A stretch of 64,000 bases of DNA, taken from the NCBI GenBank assembly GCA_037953745.1, contig JBAKBP010004459.1, positions 1-64,000 of the forward strand. Direction: 5' to 3'. Positions 1 to 11,104 of this stretch are shown here, in pieces; the first letter of the stretch is position 1, and every line of letters starts with the position of its first letter. A model generated the notes under the pieces. It ran no database searches. It was given only the letters and a program-made list of their open reading frames with translations, and was not told the DNA's origin. This stretch comes from Lithodes maja. Taxonomy: Eukaryota; Arthropoda; Malacostraca; Decapoda; Lithodidae. The translations under genes were made by a program, and so were the position numbers.

Positions 1-70
1 GGCTTCGGCGGGATCTTCCCATGATAAACCAGACTTAACGGATAAAGAACAACGATCTCTGGTCTCAGAG

Positions 71-508
71 ATGGAGGTTGAAGAGTCCAGTCACCTTCTA
101 GGCGACTCTCAGGGTACTGTCGAATCTCCACGGAGTTCGTCATCGGCTAGGTATGTACCGGCGGAAGAGATTGAGGGACTACTAGTGAATGCACTTAATA
201 GGTTCTTTGGCCCTACGCCGGAAACTCCTTTTGATACGGGAGATCCCGCGCTGTCTACGAATGTGCGACCTCTGGCTACATCCTTTGCTTTAGCAAAAAA
301 ATACCTAACCATCCGCTTGTGTCAGTGTTACGGAAATGTTTTGGATGTTCATATTAAGGACATCCCAAGTTATTATAACCATGACTTATTCTTCCCACCA
401 AATCCCTCCAGAACGCCATTCTTGGTTATCTCTTCCGATTTTTGGTGCCGGCGGAGTCCCCTCTGCTTGACTGCCACCCCCCAAATAATCAAGTTGGGCG
501 AATTATAA
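71..508 (+). pseudogene. Possible DIRS gag-like ORF fragment
   Basis: A 145-codon open frame starting MEVEESSHLLGDSQG. The first part is acidic and Ser-rich, followed by a segment with AEEIEGLLVNALNRFFG that could be helical. I recognise no domain. Its position upstream of RT and RNase H remnants in the same orientation suggests the gag-like ORF of the DIRS element. The frame probably starts before the window's useful sequence and is likely damaged, since the last about 30 residues lose any regular character. It could also be a chance open frame. Confidence 0.35.
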
Positions 509-1433
509 GCTCCTTTAGCACGTCTTCCCCAGCTTACATAGACCGCGAGTTTAGGTTAAGAGGGAAAGCGTTTAAACTGTTTTCGCAATATCTGGTTCCC
601 AGCAAGTAACAAAGTCTCTGTTACGCTCTTCTCAGGCAATAGAAGCCGCGGAAGTCAGGAAAGCCATTGAACTTTCCCGGCGCTTGCTTCTCCAGACTTC
701 CATCCAAGTCTTTAGGAGATATTCGGACGGCCTTATTAGAGGCAGTTCGAGCAAGGCAGGATCTGAGGATGTTCGTAGTGAAGAAACTTCTTGACCGTAT
801 TGCAAGCCAAGTAGTTCGGTCTCCAGTTCTAATTCCTTCTTTGATTTCACCAGCAGTTTGGAAGACGGTTTTCAATTTGGCACAAGCATTCTAGCAAGGT
901 CCCCGCAAGCCCTGATGCCCTTGTTAGAACAAGGGATCAGGGTCTGGTGGTATCTGGGCGAATAACTGGTGGTGGCAGAAACAAAACTTACGCATCATTT
1001 ATGTCTACGTTACGTTAAACCATCTCTTATCTCTAGGATTCAAGGTCAACTTAGTAAAAGTCAAACCCTTGTTCCCCCACGAGTATTTCAGGGGATAGGG
1101 CTGGTCGAGGACACAGCTTCTCTCACTCTGAGTCAGAGTGTGGACACTCGAAACAGATTTCGAAAAAAACGTTTATGTTTCTCCACAGTCTGACTACGAC
1201 ACAGAGACTTTGGGAATCTCTAGTCGGTTCTCTCAAACTGGGTTCAGCTAACTGTTAAGTTGGGCCGGTTGTAAGTCTAACGTTTAATCCTGGAGGGCAA
1301 CAAACTTTTCCCACTATTACCGGCGGGGATCGTATGGCCTATCCCAACGTTATTACACAACTTACTAGCGGTTTGGGTGACGAGGGAAAGGTTGCACGAA
1401 GTCATGTCATGAACCTCTCCTCCGCCGTCGGTA

Positions 1434-1910
1434 TGGGTGGACTTGGATGCGTCAGGAACGATAGGTTGGGGCTTTTAGTCAAACCTCGGGCATCAGGGTC
1501 AAATGTTTTGGTCCCATTTAGAAATCTTCCACATAAATGTCAAAGACTTACTAGTCCCCTTATCTGTCCTTCAGGCTCACGGCTCTGCTTTACGGGGCAA
1601 GTCGGTGGCCTTCAGAATGGACAATCTGAATGTGGTTCACTGTATTCAGAAACAAGGGTCAATGAGATCTCGGAAGTGGCTAAACGTGTCAGAAAAGATT
1701 TTTATACTAGCCAACAGGCTGGACATTCATCTTCACGCATCTTATCTCCCAGGCGTAGCAAACGTCTGGGCAGACGCTCTGTCTCAGAGACAAAGCACAT
1801 CAGTAGAATCGGCACTCTTGCGTGTGCGGAGCATTACCATCCACAAGTGGATTTGTTTGCGTCTGAGAAAACTCACAAACTCCCACTGTACCTCACCCGC
1901 CGGACGATAA
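1434..1910 (+). pseudogene. DIRS-type RNase H remnant
   Basis: The frame reads VDLDASGTIGWG, then an in-frame TAG, then an open stretch with GKSVAFRMDNLNVVHCI, KQGSMRSRKW and LPGVANVWADALSQ. These match the RNase H of DIRS elements: first Asp in DLDAS, second in the RMDN block, last in the NVWADALS block. It would degrade RNA in RNA-DNA hybrids during reverse transcription. It follows the RT end around 1033-1120 and precedes the tyrosine recombinase. The internal stop and frame changes on both sides show it is not functional. Family assignment is confident; the exact limits are not. Confidence 0.7.
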
Positions 1911-2208
1911 CGCCGGCGGGCGGACCTGACGCTCTGATGACGGACGAGAACAGATTAAGTTCCATTTATCTATTTTCCGCCGCCAGACGCGTCTCTAATG
2001 TGCCACGTAGTCAACGAACTACAGGATTAGCGAGGCGTAGTCTCGCTAATCGCGCCCCTGTGGCCGGCGCAGTGTGGTACCAGCATGTGAACACGTGGTG
2101 TACGCACCCAGTGTCACTCCCGGTCGGGTTGTTCCACTTAGAACACAATTAGCAACCTAGAAACCTCGCGGACTTGTTCATTATGGACATTCAGGAGGCC
2201 AAGTGGCT

Positions 2209-2795
2209 AGCACCTTATGGTAGCGACGTGACCAAGATATTCACGAATCAATATACCTTTTGGCTTTGGCTACCGGGAACAGAGTATCTGAGCTGGCGGC
2301 GATGAGCAACACACCTAATTGCCTCAGGTTTGATAGGCTTCATGAGTGTATTCACATTGCACCTTCCCCAGGATTCATAGCCAAGAATGAGCACAGTGAA
2401 CACGTGTTTTCGGAGTTCACGGTGCCGGCGTTGGAAAGGGGAAAGGTGCACCATCGTTTTTTGCCCAGTGTAAGCTCTAACCAAATATTTAAGAAAGGCA
2501 CCTCTAAAATCACCAGGGTGCTTTATGGGTCGCAAGTCCGGGTGAACGCTTGATGGAGCGTACACTGGCTTCTCTCTTGGTCGAGGACTTTAGAGAGAAG
2601 AATCCCGGCGTTGTGGGTGGGACCCACGATTTACGCAAGGGGACAGCCTCTTTACGTTTCCTTAATAATCTTTCGATGGAGGTTATTAAGTCCACACAGT
2701 TGTGGACCTCTAATCAGGAGTTTTTGACTCAATACCTTTCAGTAGCTCTAGACAAGCCTTCCTTGCCATGTATAGCTTTACAGCAGAGGGTCTAG
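2209..2795 (+). pseudogene. Tyrosine recombinase remnant of DIRS element
   Basis: Two overlapping plus-strand frames carry pieces of a phage-integrase-like recombinase. The first (2260-2553) has ALATGNRVSELAAM, with the first catalytic Arg. The second (2550-2795) has THDLRKGTASLRF (catalytic His and Arg), then LWTSNQEFLTQYL, with the Trp box and the nucleophilic Tyr. The spacing of these boxes is that of DIRS recombinases, which integrate a circular DNA without target-site duplication. The frame change near 2550 makes this a pseudogene. The stop lies just before a poly-G run at 2838-2851. Confidence 0.75.
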
Positions 2796-3490
2796 GTGGC
2801 CCTTTTTTAGTCACGTTTTGTTTAAATTCAAGAAAAAGGGGGGGGGGGGGGAAGGGTGCAGTCAGTGTGACATAGGACACCCTAGACCCCTCCGGAGTAT
2901 GTGTTCGGAACATACGAGCTGTGATACTGTTGGTAGGCATTGTATTATAAAAAAAATCTCTGTAGTATTCATTGCAGGAAATTGTACTAAAGGCCAATGG
3001 TGGTGTTACAACAATTCTTGTTGTAAGTAGCCTTGGCTGTGAAGCATTAGATTTTTGAGAAATCTCGGTAGTTGCAACTACGACTTTTACTTTTGAAGTA
3101 ATTACTTCTCCATAAGTACACGAGTTCAGTACTTCTACGAATGTACAAGAATTCATTTTTTGGAATATATCCATTAGTTAATGGGGTTTATATGTGCACA
3201 TGTAAAACTTATATGTTTTTAGTTTTCACCACTTACTTTAAGTGGGGTGCCTTCTTAACTAGCAGATCTGTGTACAGAGTCTCAGAGTTAACCCTTTTTT
3301 CAAGCAGGCTTCTTTGAAGCACGCTCCTGCTTGTATCCCTTTTTGAAGATTTAGGCTGTATAAAGTATATGCGCCCGAATATCTCTTTTTTACAAAAGTA
3401 AGAATACTATGTGGTTGTTTGATTATCTGCTTTTCTAGAGTTATGATATGATTACGAATGTCCCCCTCCAGTCTTAGAATCAGGCATGTT

Positions 3491-3588
3491 CGTCAATGAT
3501 GGAGGGGCCACTAATAAATTATAGGTTTGACTCCTGTAAGGAGATAAAGAAAACCTAATATTTAGTAGTGGCCCCGTAATCATTGACG
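3491..3588. repeat. Imperfect 98-bp palindrome in the DIRS 3' region
   Basis: The left arm begins CGTCAATGAT and the right arm ends ATCATTGACG. The arms run through GGGGCCACTA and TAGGTTT towards a centre CTCCTGTAAGGAG (3531-3543) that is itself palindromic. The arms differ by a few substitutions and a short indel. It can form a long hairpin. Confidence 0.8.
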
Positions 3589-3944
3589 ACTGGGGCCCTC
3601 CCGACCATCCCCTTCCCATTCGTTGATGTATAGAGGATTTTGGTTTACTTGATATGTCAGTGAAGGAAGAATGACGCCTGTAGTAGCGTCTGGTCAAAAG
3701 ATCCACACAAGTACATCCACGATATGATGGAAAGCTTATTGAATAGTTATTCTTATTTTCTTTTTGTTTTTATTTTTTATTAAGTTTTTTCGTAGTGAGA
3801 ACCCAATTCATAATGACTGAAGCCATGAGTGAGGTCGCGTGCGCTCATGATGAAGGCTCCTCAGTTTTTTAAATGCTCTGTGCGGTAGATTCAAACTACG
3901 GCGGATGAGTGTTTGAAGAGGATGCCTTATGTAATAGGCATGTT

Positions 3945-4020
3945 CGTCAATGATTACGGGGCCACTACTAAATATTAGGTTTTCTTTATCTCCTTACAGG
4001 AGTCAAACCTATAATTTAGT
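3945..4020. repeat. Inverted copy of 3513-3588
   Basis: This stretch is the reverse complement of 3513-3588 over about 76 bp, including the CTCCTTACAGGAG-like centre. Each copy is preceded by GGCATGTT. The pair brackets about 350 bp with no coding potential. Inverted copies around a recombinase element fit DIRS terminal and internal complementary repeats. Confidence 0.75.
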
Positions 4021-5734
4021 AAATTACATGGGCTCCTAAGAAATGTGCCTAAAAAGGAAAGCAAATATTCAATGCAATAGAAGTATGCAGTGCAGGCGAA
4101 TATAGTAGGATATTTGCCTTGGCTGTGCTTCGCTTGTTTCACTGTCCTAGCAGCGAAAATGCTTGTCTCCCACAACCAAGCCTTGTGCACTCTCACAATA
4201 CTCCTTTATTCCTAAACTGAACCTATCCTAATAATACGTAGGTGTGTCCTAACCTGACAACCCACTACGGGGTCCTGTTAGATAGTCAAGTACTAGCTAC
4301 CCCAATATATTGGAGCCTGATAAAAGCTATTTCCTTTGGACTATATAACAGCACACCAAACAGCAAATGTCACCCCCTGTAAGAGCAACCGCCCTGGCTA
4401 TAAAGACAGAGCCCTCCACCCACGCTCTTACAACCAGGTGCCAAAGTTAAGGCAAGCTAAACTTAACAAAAGCAATGTTGAGGTTGGTTTATGACTGAGG
4501 CTCGGATGCCACAAACCAGGCTACTGAGCGCCCCGAGTATGTACTTCTAGCGGCTGCAAAACAAGGGAAAACAGTGTATGGGTATTGTATGTGTATGTTG
4601 TGTATTTATTATATGGGTACCACTGGTTATCCTACGTTAAAAGAAGTCGCAGCAGTACACCCCGGCCTGCTCCCACAGGGACCAAAACTAACCCCAACCT
4701 CAGTCACAAACCAAACCTAGCAACAAGGCAACAAAGTGCAAAACATGGTATCAGTAGGCTACTAATGCAACATAGAAAATTATAAATAAAGGCGTGTGAA
4801 AAATCAATGGAAAATAATATCAGTACAGTATTCTAAGACTCCCTCTCTCTTGCTATTACTTTAATATCTTTACTCTACAATGCTTAAGAAAGGTTGCAAC
4901 AAGAAATAATTGAACAAGAGTTCACTAGGTCTTTGCTGTGAGAGGCACTGCGAGGGAATGAGGCTCTCGGGGCGCCACAACTCACTACTGACGCGGCCGC
5001 GGGAACTCATGGATGCCAAACAACGCCGGGATTACATTAAAATGGCATTATATGACATAATGGTTATATTATATACATACAAGAAATATAGTGGTATGTA
5101 ACAATAATAACTTATACTAACTCACTATAACAAAAGAAAGAGTTAACTGGTTGCGTATCACTAGAACACAAAATTATATCCTCAATCAACATAATCTTGG
5201 CCCACGTGGCTGTTTTAGCAAAGGCAGGAACGGGGAAGGATGGAGAAATGGCGTCATGTAAGCGTCTCTCCCCTAACACGTAATAAAATATAATATCTAA
5301 ATTAACACAAGCAGTGCTCTCCCAACATAATACATAGCTAAATTAATTCTGGGAATATCATTAAACAAAAACATACAAAATTTGGGCTCGCTACAACTAA
5401 AACAACACAATGACTAGGATTATTACTTAATTACTTAACCTCTCCGCGGCGCACAGGGGGTTTTCTACAGGGTAAGACTGTGCGCACCTATGATGATTTT
5501 GGGACCTATTGCCAATTTTGATAAAAAGTACATCATCGTGTAGGGAATGTTTGCGTGCATCGGCCCATATATATTTGACCCCCCCAAAAATGTCTGGGGG
5601 GGGGTGGGGGAACGGTCCGTAGTTGAAAAATGTGGAGCGAATGGCACCGCGCGGCTAGATTGTCATCGAGCGGCGAGATTTCCCTGCCGAATTTTCACGC
5701 GCCCAGGGGATAGAAGGAGAGGGAGGAGGGGGTG
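4021..5734. other. No recognisable gene; unassigned repeat-like DNA
   Basis: Nothing coding is supported here on either strand. The stretch 4200-4560 has mixed composition like a decayed LTR, but no paired copy exists in the window. A TTAACCTCTCCGCGGCGC string at 5434 is a weak candidate for the far piggyBac end. Around 5580-5610 there are short C- and G-runs. Confidence 0.5.
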
Positions 5735-6310
5735 GGTTACCGCGTATTATCACGTATATCTCCTTTTTTGAGCCCTTTTAGGCTATGTAGAGTATGTATA
5801 CGTGTGTAGGCCACCCATATAACAATGAATATGCCTCATAGTGACCAAAAATTGCAATATATAAGGGAATTATAAGAGAATTTTTAGGCGGGAATGAAGA
5901 TGTGTTGGAGGTTTGGCGGCAATTTATGAGCTGAGAGTGTGGTTTACGCCATACATATCACTTATATCTTGTACGTAGAGCACTGTCATGCTATAATACA
6001 GACTTGTACGTATGTATACGTGCCATATATCAAAATATATACCGCATATAGACCAATTCATGCGATATTTACGCACATTATCAATGAGTTTCTATGCGTG
6101 AACCAAGGTGTGAGTGAGTTGTGCTGGGAATGAAAGGGGGAGAGGGTGTGTTACGCCATAAATATCACGTAAATCTTGTATTTAGAGCACTGTCATGCTA
6201 TAATAAAGACGTGTACGTATGTAGGCGTCCCATATAACAAGGAATATACCGCATATAGCCCAATTGATGCGATATTTACGCAAATTGTGAATGTGTTTCT
6301 AGCAGACGGA
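5735..6310. repeat. Threefold diverged tandem repeat, about 200-bp unit
   Basis: Three successive units share the order GGGTTACCGC/GTTTACGCCATA, AGAGCACTGTCATGCTATAATA, TGTACGTATGTA, CCGCATATAG, CAATT(C/G)ATGCGATATTTACGCA. The second (about 5935-6095) and third (about 6150-6300) are clearly homologous, with many substitutions. The first (about 5735-5900) is much more diverged. Open frames of about 64 codons in units two and three are by-products of this repeat. Confidence 0.65.
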
Positions 6311-6311
6311 A

Positions 6312-7370
6312 GCCTGAAAGGGTGGGTTGGGGGTGGGTGGGTGGGAGGGAGGCATGCAGGGGTGCAGTGAGTGAGTGAGTGAGTCATGGAGAGATGGAAG
6401 TCAGGCAGATCTCTAGATAAATAACCAGCTTTGTGATAATTGTGGAGGCGCCCGAGGCGTATGGATGTCTTGGTATTTTGAACCTTATGTCTACCAGATG
6501 TCTGGTGTTTGTTGCCACCAACAGGTCTACAATAACATGAATCAGGAATGGAGAGAGAGAGATAGAAACTGAGACATGCGTATGTCGTACGTATAAATGG
6601 ACTTCAGAATTGCATTTTTATGCAAGCAGACATTGCATTTTAGACACATGTGAAGTACCACAGAAACATGTAGGCCATTGACTGTAAATAAAGTACTATA
6701 TTATAGACCACCAGCGACGGTGGTCAGTAAACACAGGCAGATTGCCTTTTGTGATAAAGGGCTAAATATAGAATGGGGTCTCCTTACACTTGCGAAAGGG
6801 TAGATTGCCACCAGAGAAACGTTTACTTATTTATTTCCAAGTAATATGCAATCTAAATGTATATTCGAGACCTATTGCAATTATTTGTATGACAGTCATG
6901 ACTATGTATAATCCTATTGGACGCGCGTAGGCGAGACATAAGAAAGCTGGTTGAGCAATTTTCGACACCCACACAGTTATTATTCTTTTTTATTTACAAT
7001 ATTATACAATACAAATGTATTTGTGAAGAGTATTTTATCCATTATTGTATTTATACAAATTTTGTTTCCAGACAGAGCTGCTGTTGCTGGTGTAGCTGGG
7101 GCATAAAGGAGCGGCAAGGGTCACCGCTTGACCGTGTGAAAATGAGTGGAGTCGCACTGAGAGGGGCAATTTTGCTGAGTGTTTGGGCAATTTTTGACAG
7201 AATAAAGTTATATAATTACTAATTCTTGACAGAGACAAACTTTTATAAACCTTGGCATGATATAATTGATAATCCCATCAATTTACAAACGTAAATTGGT
7301 GGGATAATTCATTTTTTTTTGTATATTGTCATTTCGATTGTAGACACAAAGTTTTGAGTGATATTTGGTA
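6312..7370. other. No recognisable gene
   Basis: AT-rich DNA with a short GAGT run (6368-6384) and a GA run (6555-6565). A perfect-looking hairpin, ATCCCATCAATTTAC / GTAAATTGGTGGGAT, lies at 7272-7305. I see no conserved coding frame. Confidence 0.5.
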
Positions 7371-7455
7371 TGAGCTCCTGTGGCATGGTTGGTAAGGTCA
7401 CGGACTGGAAAACTCAAAGTGTGGTAGGGTTGTGTGATCGAATCCAGGAGGGGGT
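7371..7455 (+). repeat. tRNA-like SINE head fragment
   Basis: The stretch contains TGGCATGGTTGGTAAGGTC, an A-box-like block, and about 45 bp later TGTGATCGAATCCAGGAGG, a B-box-like block. The order and spacing are those of a pol III promoter in a tRNA-derived SINE. The acceptor stem does not pair well, so it is not a tRNA gene. It is followed by T-rich DNA. Confidence 0.45.
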
Positions 7456-7508
7456 TATGGGGAAGGTTTTATATTGTCTAGAACATTTTTGATAAATTTT
7501 TTTTTTTA

Positions 7509-7589
7509 CAAGATCATGCCATTGTATTCAAACAATATGAAATATTCATAGAATATATCATATTGTAAGAATACAATGACATGACCTTG
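7509..7589. repeat. 81-bp inverted repeat, MITE-like
   Basis: Left arm 7509-7540 begins CAAGATCATGCCATTGTATT. Right arm 7558-7589 is its reverse complement with four mismatches. The 17-bp spacer is AT-rich and T runs flank the structure. No target duplication could be assigned. Confidence 0.6.
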
Positions 7590-8003
7590 TTTTGTTTTTG
7601 TTATTGTTTTTTTTTATTATCTTAGTAGGTTTGACAGGATTTGTTGAAACATATTTATTTTTGTACAATTCATTTGAGGTAAGAAAATAATTATATACAC
7701 ATTACTTTGGCTAATAACAAACATATATATTGATATACTAAAAAAATAAGGCATATTACATGTAAATCTTTGAAACTTATAAACTAAATAATGAAACATA
7801 CAATTATATAATGTAAAAGCTATATCACAGGGACATCTTTGGAACTTATACATTATATAATATATATGTTACATTATGAGGTAGCGTGATCAATTAGGTC
7901 AGGTCAGGTAAGGTAGGGCGCGAGTCCAGGACAGGGCGGGGCAGGGGGCGAGTCCAGGGCAGGGCATGGGGCGAGTCCAGGGCAGGGCAGGGCAGGGCGA
8001 CAC

Positions 8004-10040
8004 TCAATAATTCTTGAAGATGTGGTAGTCCCTGAAGCAGTCACCCAGGCAGAGTGGAACTTTGCACTCGGCGCACATTGAGGTGACTCTTTTGGTGACA
8101 TGGGGTTTCCTGACACTGGAGCTGCAGACGGTGCACTGCGCCTGCCTGTGACGAGTGCCAAACATCTCAGTGTTGATGGGGTAGTGTCTTTCGACACCCA
8201 GCTGGATGCGGTCAGGAACGTGATCCCCACGCCATGCCGTACGTCTGTGAGTGGTGGTGCCATACTTCTCCAGGAGTTGGTATGAGACGTTGTAGACGAA
8301 CTCCCGGAATTTCAGCTTCTGGTTTGGGGCCATATCCTTTTTCACCAACCACAAGTTGTAGGCGTTGAGCATCGTGATATCAACTAGGTGGAGGAAGAGC
8401 TTGTGATACCACTTCACAGTCTTCCTCAGACACTCAACGCCTGACAGCTGACAGTCAGACTTGTCCACCAGGCGCATGTTCTTAGTGTAGTCCACTACCA
8501 TGTCGGGCTTGTAGATTGTCTTCCTGGTTCGGTAGTGGATTTTGCCAGAATCCATCTGGGCACCTGTGTGGACGGTGGAAAGCAGGTGGACGTCTCGCTT
8601 ATCCTTCCACTTCAGGGCTATCAGTTTCCCACACTTCTCGAGCTGCTTGTATTTCTGCCCCTTTCGTCGCCTTCTTCGCACATGCCTCTCGCGGTGTTCC
8701 TGGGCCAGGTCGTCTTCTGAAGGTGTGTCACTGGAGGAGGCATCTGTGAGAGGAATGACATTACCTGTGAACTTTGGCATAAACTTTCTTGTCTTTCTGA
8801 CAGTCCCACATGACCCCGTTTGGTTGTCATGAAGAAACTGGCAGAGAGCAGGAGAAGTATACCAGTTGTCAGTGTAGATGATGTGGCCTTTGCCCAGGTA
8901 AGGTGCCAACATTTTCCTGATGATGGCACCTGACATGCCCATGGGGTCATTGGCAGCGGCTTTCGGTATGTCAATGTCAGTGCCTGTGTACACGATCATG
9001 TCAAGCACTATTCCAGTTTCGCAGTCACACAAAACGAAGAGCTTGATTCCGAACCTATGCCTTTTCAAGGGGATATACTGCTTGAAAACAAGACGTCCTT
9101 TGAAGAGCATGAGCGACTCATCAATCACCAAATTGAGGAAGGGGTAAAAGTATTTCCTATACCTCTCCAACAACATGGTGAACACATCCCGAACTTTTCA
9201 TATCCTGTCAATCCTCTTAGGATTTTCGTTGTCTGCAAAGTGCATAAATCTTAGCAGCAACAAAAATCTGTCACGAGTCATGAACTTATTGAAAGTTGGG
9301 GTGGCGATGAGAGGGTCGTGCTTCCAATAGTGTTGCAACACATGCTTCTTGATCAGAGGCATGAGGAACAACAAGGCAAAGAACGTCATAAATTCTTCCA
9401 CAGTCGTATCCACCCAGCCTCGTATTCTCGCTTTTGGAGAAAGGACGTCCAATCTGCCAAACACCCACCTGTAGTAGGCGTTTGTTTGGGCAACGATGTA
9501 CGTCATTACCTCCATGTCGAAAAAAGCGAGGAAGAAGTCGCTTTCGTTCGCTTGATCGTCACAGGGCCAGTCGTCAGTTGTTCCTGACGTCCCAGGATTG
9601 AACTGGGGCACGTCAGGTACAAAATTGACCCCGTCAGACCAATCGAACGAAGGCAGCTCAGGGATCGGAATGTCGTCTGCGTCTGCTTCATCGTCTGAAA
9701 TATCGCTTCCATGGTCGCGATACAGCACTGCATCATCATCATCACCCTCCTCTTCACTTGACAGACGATGCCCTTCCTCATTCTCGTCACCGACGTCGGA
9801 CTCACTCCCACTGTCCACTCCCAAATCCCCCCACCCTTGGTCCCGTGCTAGGGCTTCGTCGTCGAAACCTGGGCTGCCAATGTCCTGCGAATCACCATCA
9901 AACAGCAGGGCGGCATACTTTGATGGTGTCAGAGTTTTCCGGGTCACTTTTGCACGTGCAGGAGTCTTATGGACAGGGACAGCAGAGGCGGTGGCAGGGG
10001 CGGCGGCAGGGGCAGCAGTGGTGCGTGGCCTTGATGGCAA
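8004..10040 (-). pseudogene. piggyBac transposase with one in-frame TGA
   Basis: Codes for a DDE_Tnp_1_7 type transposase that would excise and insert DNA at TTAA sites. From the start MPSRPRTTAAPA the protein has a low-complexity N-terminus, an acidic patch, then the catalytic domain: FFDMEVMTYIVAQTNAYYRW, FLMPLIKKHVLQHYW, VIDESLMLFKGR (first Asp), DMIVYTGTDI, HIIYTDNWYTSPALC (second Asp). It ends in a Cys-rich zinc-finger-like tail with QCTVCSSS and CAECKVPLCLGDCF. The frame is continuous except for a TGA at 9198-9200 directly before KVRDVFTML; both halves are in the same frame. One nonsense mutation therefore seems the only clear lesion, suggesting recent loss. Readthrough cannot be excluded. 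Confidence 0.85.
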
Positions 10041-10803
10041 GATGATGGTGGTGCCTGTCGCCCTTCTCTCTGTTCCTTGGGCAGGGGCGGCATGGGCGGC
10101 AGGGGCAACAGGGGCAGCAGGGCCGGCAGGGACACCAGGGCCAGCAGTCGCTTTCCCTCTCCGCTTTTCCTCTTCCTTTCCCCTTCCCCTTCCCCTTCCC
10201 TGTTCCTTGGGCAGGGGCGGCAGGGGCGGCAGGGGCGGCTGGTGGTGGTGGTGGTGGTGGTAGGGGCACTGTGGTTGGCGTACAGGTTCTCTTCCCTACG
10301 CCCGTGCCTTTAATTTTTCCTGCCCCCGCAGGTTCTGCAGCCCTAGGGCGGCCTCCTGCGTCGCTGGTACCGGTGGCAGGGGTGGCAGGGGCAGCAGGGG
10401 CGGCAGGGGCAGCCGGGCCAGGGGCGGCTGGTGGTGGTGGTGGTGGTAGGGGCACTGTGGCTGGCGTACAGGTTCTCTTCCCTACGCCCGTGCCTTTAAT
10501 TTTTCCTGCCCCCGCAGGTTCTGCAGCCCTAGGGCGGCCTCCTGCGTCGCTGGTACTGGTGGCAGTGGTGGCAGTGGTGGTGGTAGTGGTTGTTGCAGTG
10601 GCCTGGGTCGTGGTGGCAGTGTCCCGAAACACCAATGACCTCTGTACCTTTCTCGTGCTTGCACGTGTTTTTCGTGCTTTGGGTGCAGGTGTTTCGTCCT
10701 CCGAGCTGTAGGGCGTGTCGTACTGGTAGCTAGGGGTCTTTAGCAGCCACCCTCTGCCTTCCACGGCGGCTAACACCACCAGAAGGAGGGCTGGTTGTGT
10801 CAT
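10041..10803 (-). pseudogene. Repetitive Pro/Ala/Gly-rich N-terminal extension of the transposase
   Basis: A minus-strand frame begins MTQPALLLVVLAAVEGRG and reads TPYSSEDETPAPKARKTR before a long low-complexity stretch. It contains two copies of a 62-codon unit (186-bp period, near 10265 and 10451) with DAGGRPRAAEPAGAGKIKG and KRTCTP followed by Pro runs. It is one frame off from the transposase that follows, so either an indel in the repeats separated them or it is not part of the protein. The acidic and basic blocks resemble the usual disordered N-terminus of piggyBac transposases. The plus strand is also open here by base composition only. Confidence 0.5.
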
Positions 10804-10994
10804 CAGGGAGCGAGCGTGAGGGATGTGTGGGCTCCATGACTAGTGCGTGGTTACTGGCGCGGTGGTGCTTGCGCGAGTGCGGGGCGAGCGTTTGGCGGGG
10901 TGGTGTCGAGAGTTGACATGTAGTACTATACCCACACCAATTTTCAGCCACCTGGCTATAAACGCGCGGTTTTGGTACGCGTTCAAAAGCTCTG

Positions 10995-11061
10995 CTCTTA
11001 AGAGTCTCCCCGCAGTCCGCCGGGGGAACTCTTAAGAGTCTCCCCGCAGCTCCCGGGTTAA
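10995..11061. promoter_or_regulatory. piggyBac right end with twin CTCTTAAGAG boxes
   Basis: Two 21-bp direct repeats, each a palindromic CTCTTAAGAG followed by TCTCCCCGCAG, are spaced 34 bp apart. The inner edge of the second is 20 bp from the terminal TTAA. The same layout (35-bp box spacing, 20 bp to TTAA) recurs at 26901-26968. The boxes are likely transposase-binding sites; that function is inferred. Confidence 0.6.
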
Positions 11062-11104
11062 TAGCTATGCATATAGTCATTGTGACAATATATATATATA
11101 TATA

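Larger units (their letters stand above)
1..4020 (+). mobile_element. Decayed DIRS-like tyrosine-recombinase retroelement
   Basis: The plus strand holds, in order, a possible gag-like ORF, the end of an RT, a DIRS-type RNase H and a tyrosine recombinase. Each is broken by stops or frame changes. RT-RNase H-tyrosine recombinase, without a DDE integrase, is the DIRS signature. After the coding part, 3491-3588 and 3945-4020 carry inverted repeats, as expected for the complementary 3' structures of DIRS elements. The left end lies outside the window and the right boundary is an estimate. RT remnants are visible only around 1033-1120, in a frame reading LGFKVN near its start. The family is inferred from domain order and motifs. 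Superfamily placement within DIRS/PAT/Ngaro is not resolved. Confidence 0.7.
7995..11061 (-). mobile_element. piggyBac-type DNA transposon
   Basis: A minus-strand piggyBac transposase (10040-8004) is followed, on its upstream side, by a terminal structure ending at TTAA (11058-11061). Read inward from the TTAA the end is CCCGGGAGCTGCGGGG. Two identical boxes CTCTTAAGAG at 10995-11004 and 11029-11038 lie just inside it. TTAA target sites and C-rich termini are the family rule. The other end was not identified, so the left limit is only the end of the coding region. Just left of the coding region, 7915-7998 is a short GC-rich tandem repeat with the core GAGTCCAGG(A/G)CAGGGC. Confidence 0.8.

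Noticed and set aside
5434..5460. Left end of the piggyBac element (TTAACCTCTCCGCGGCGC)
   Set aside because: Similarity to the right end is limited to the first six bases, and the element would be about 5.6 kb long; not strong enough to claim.
9598..10263. Plus-strand 221-codon ORF opposite piggyBac
   Set aside because: Ser- and Gly-rich antisense shadow of the transposase N-terminus and its repeats; it ends in a run of Trp from GGT repeats.
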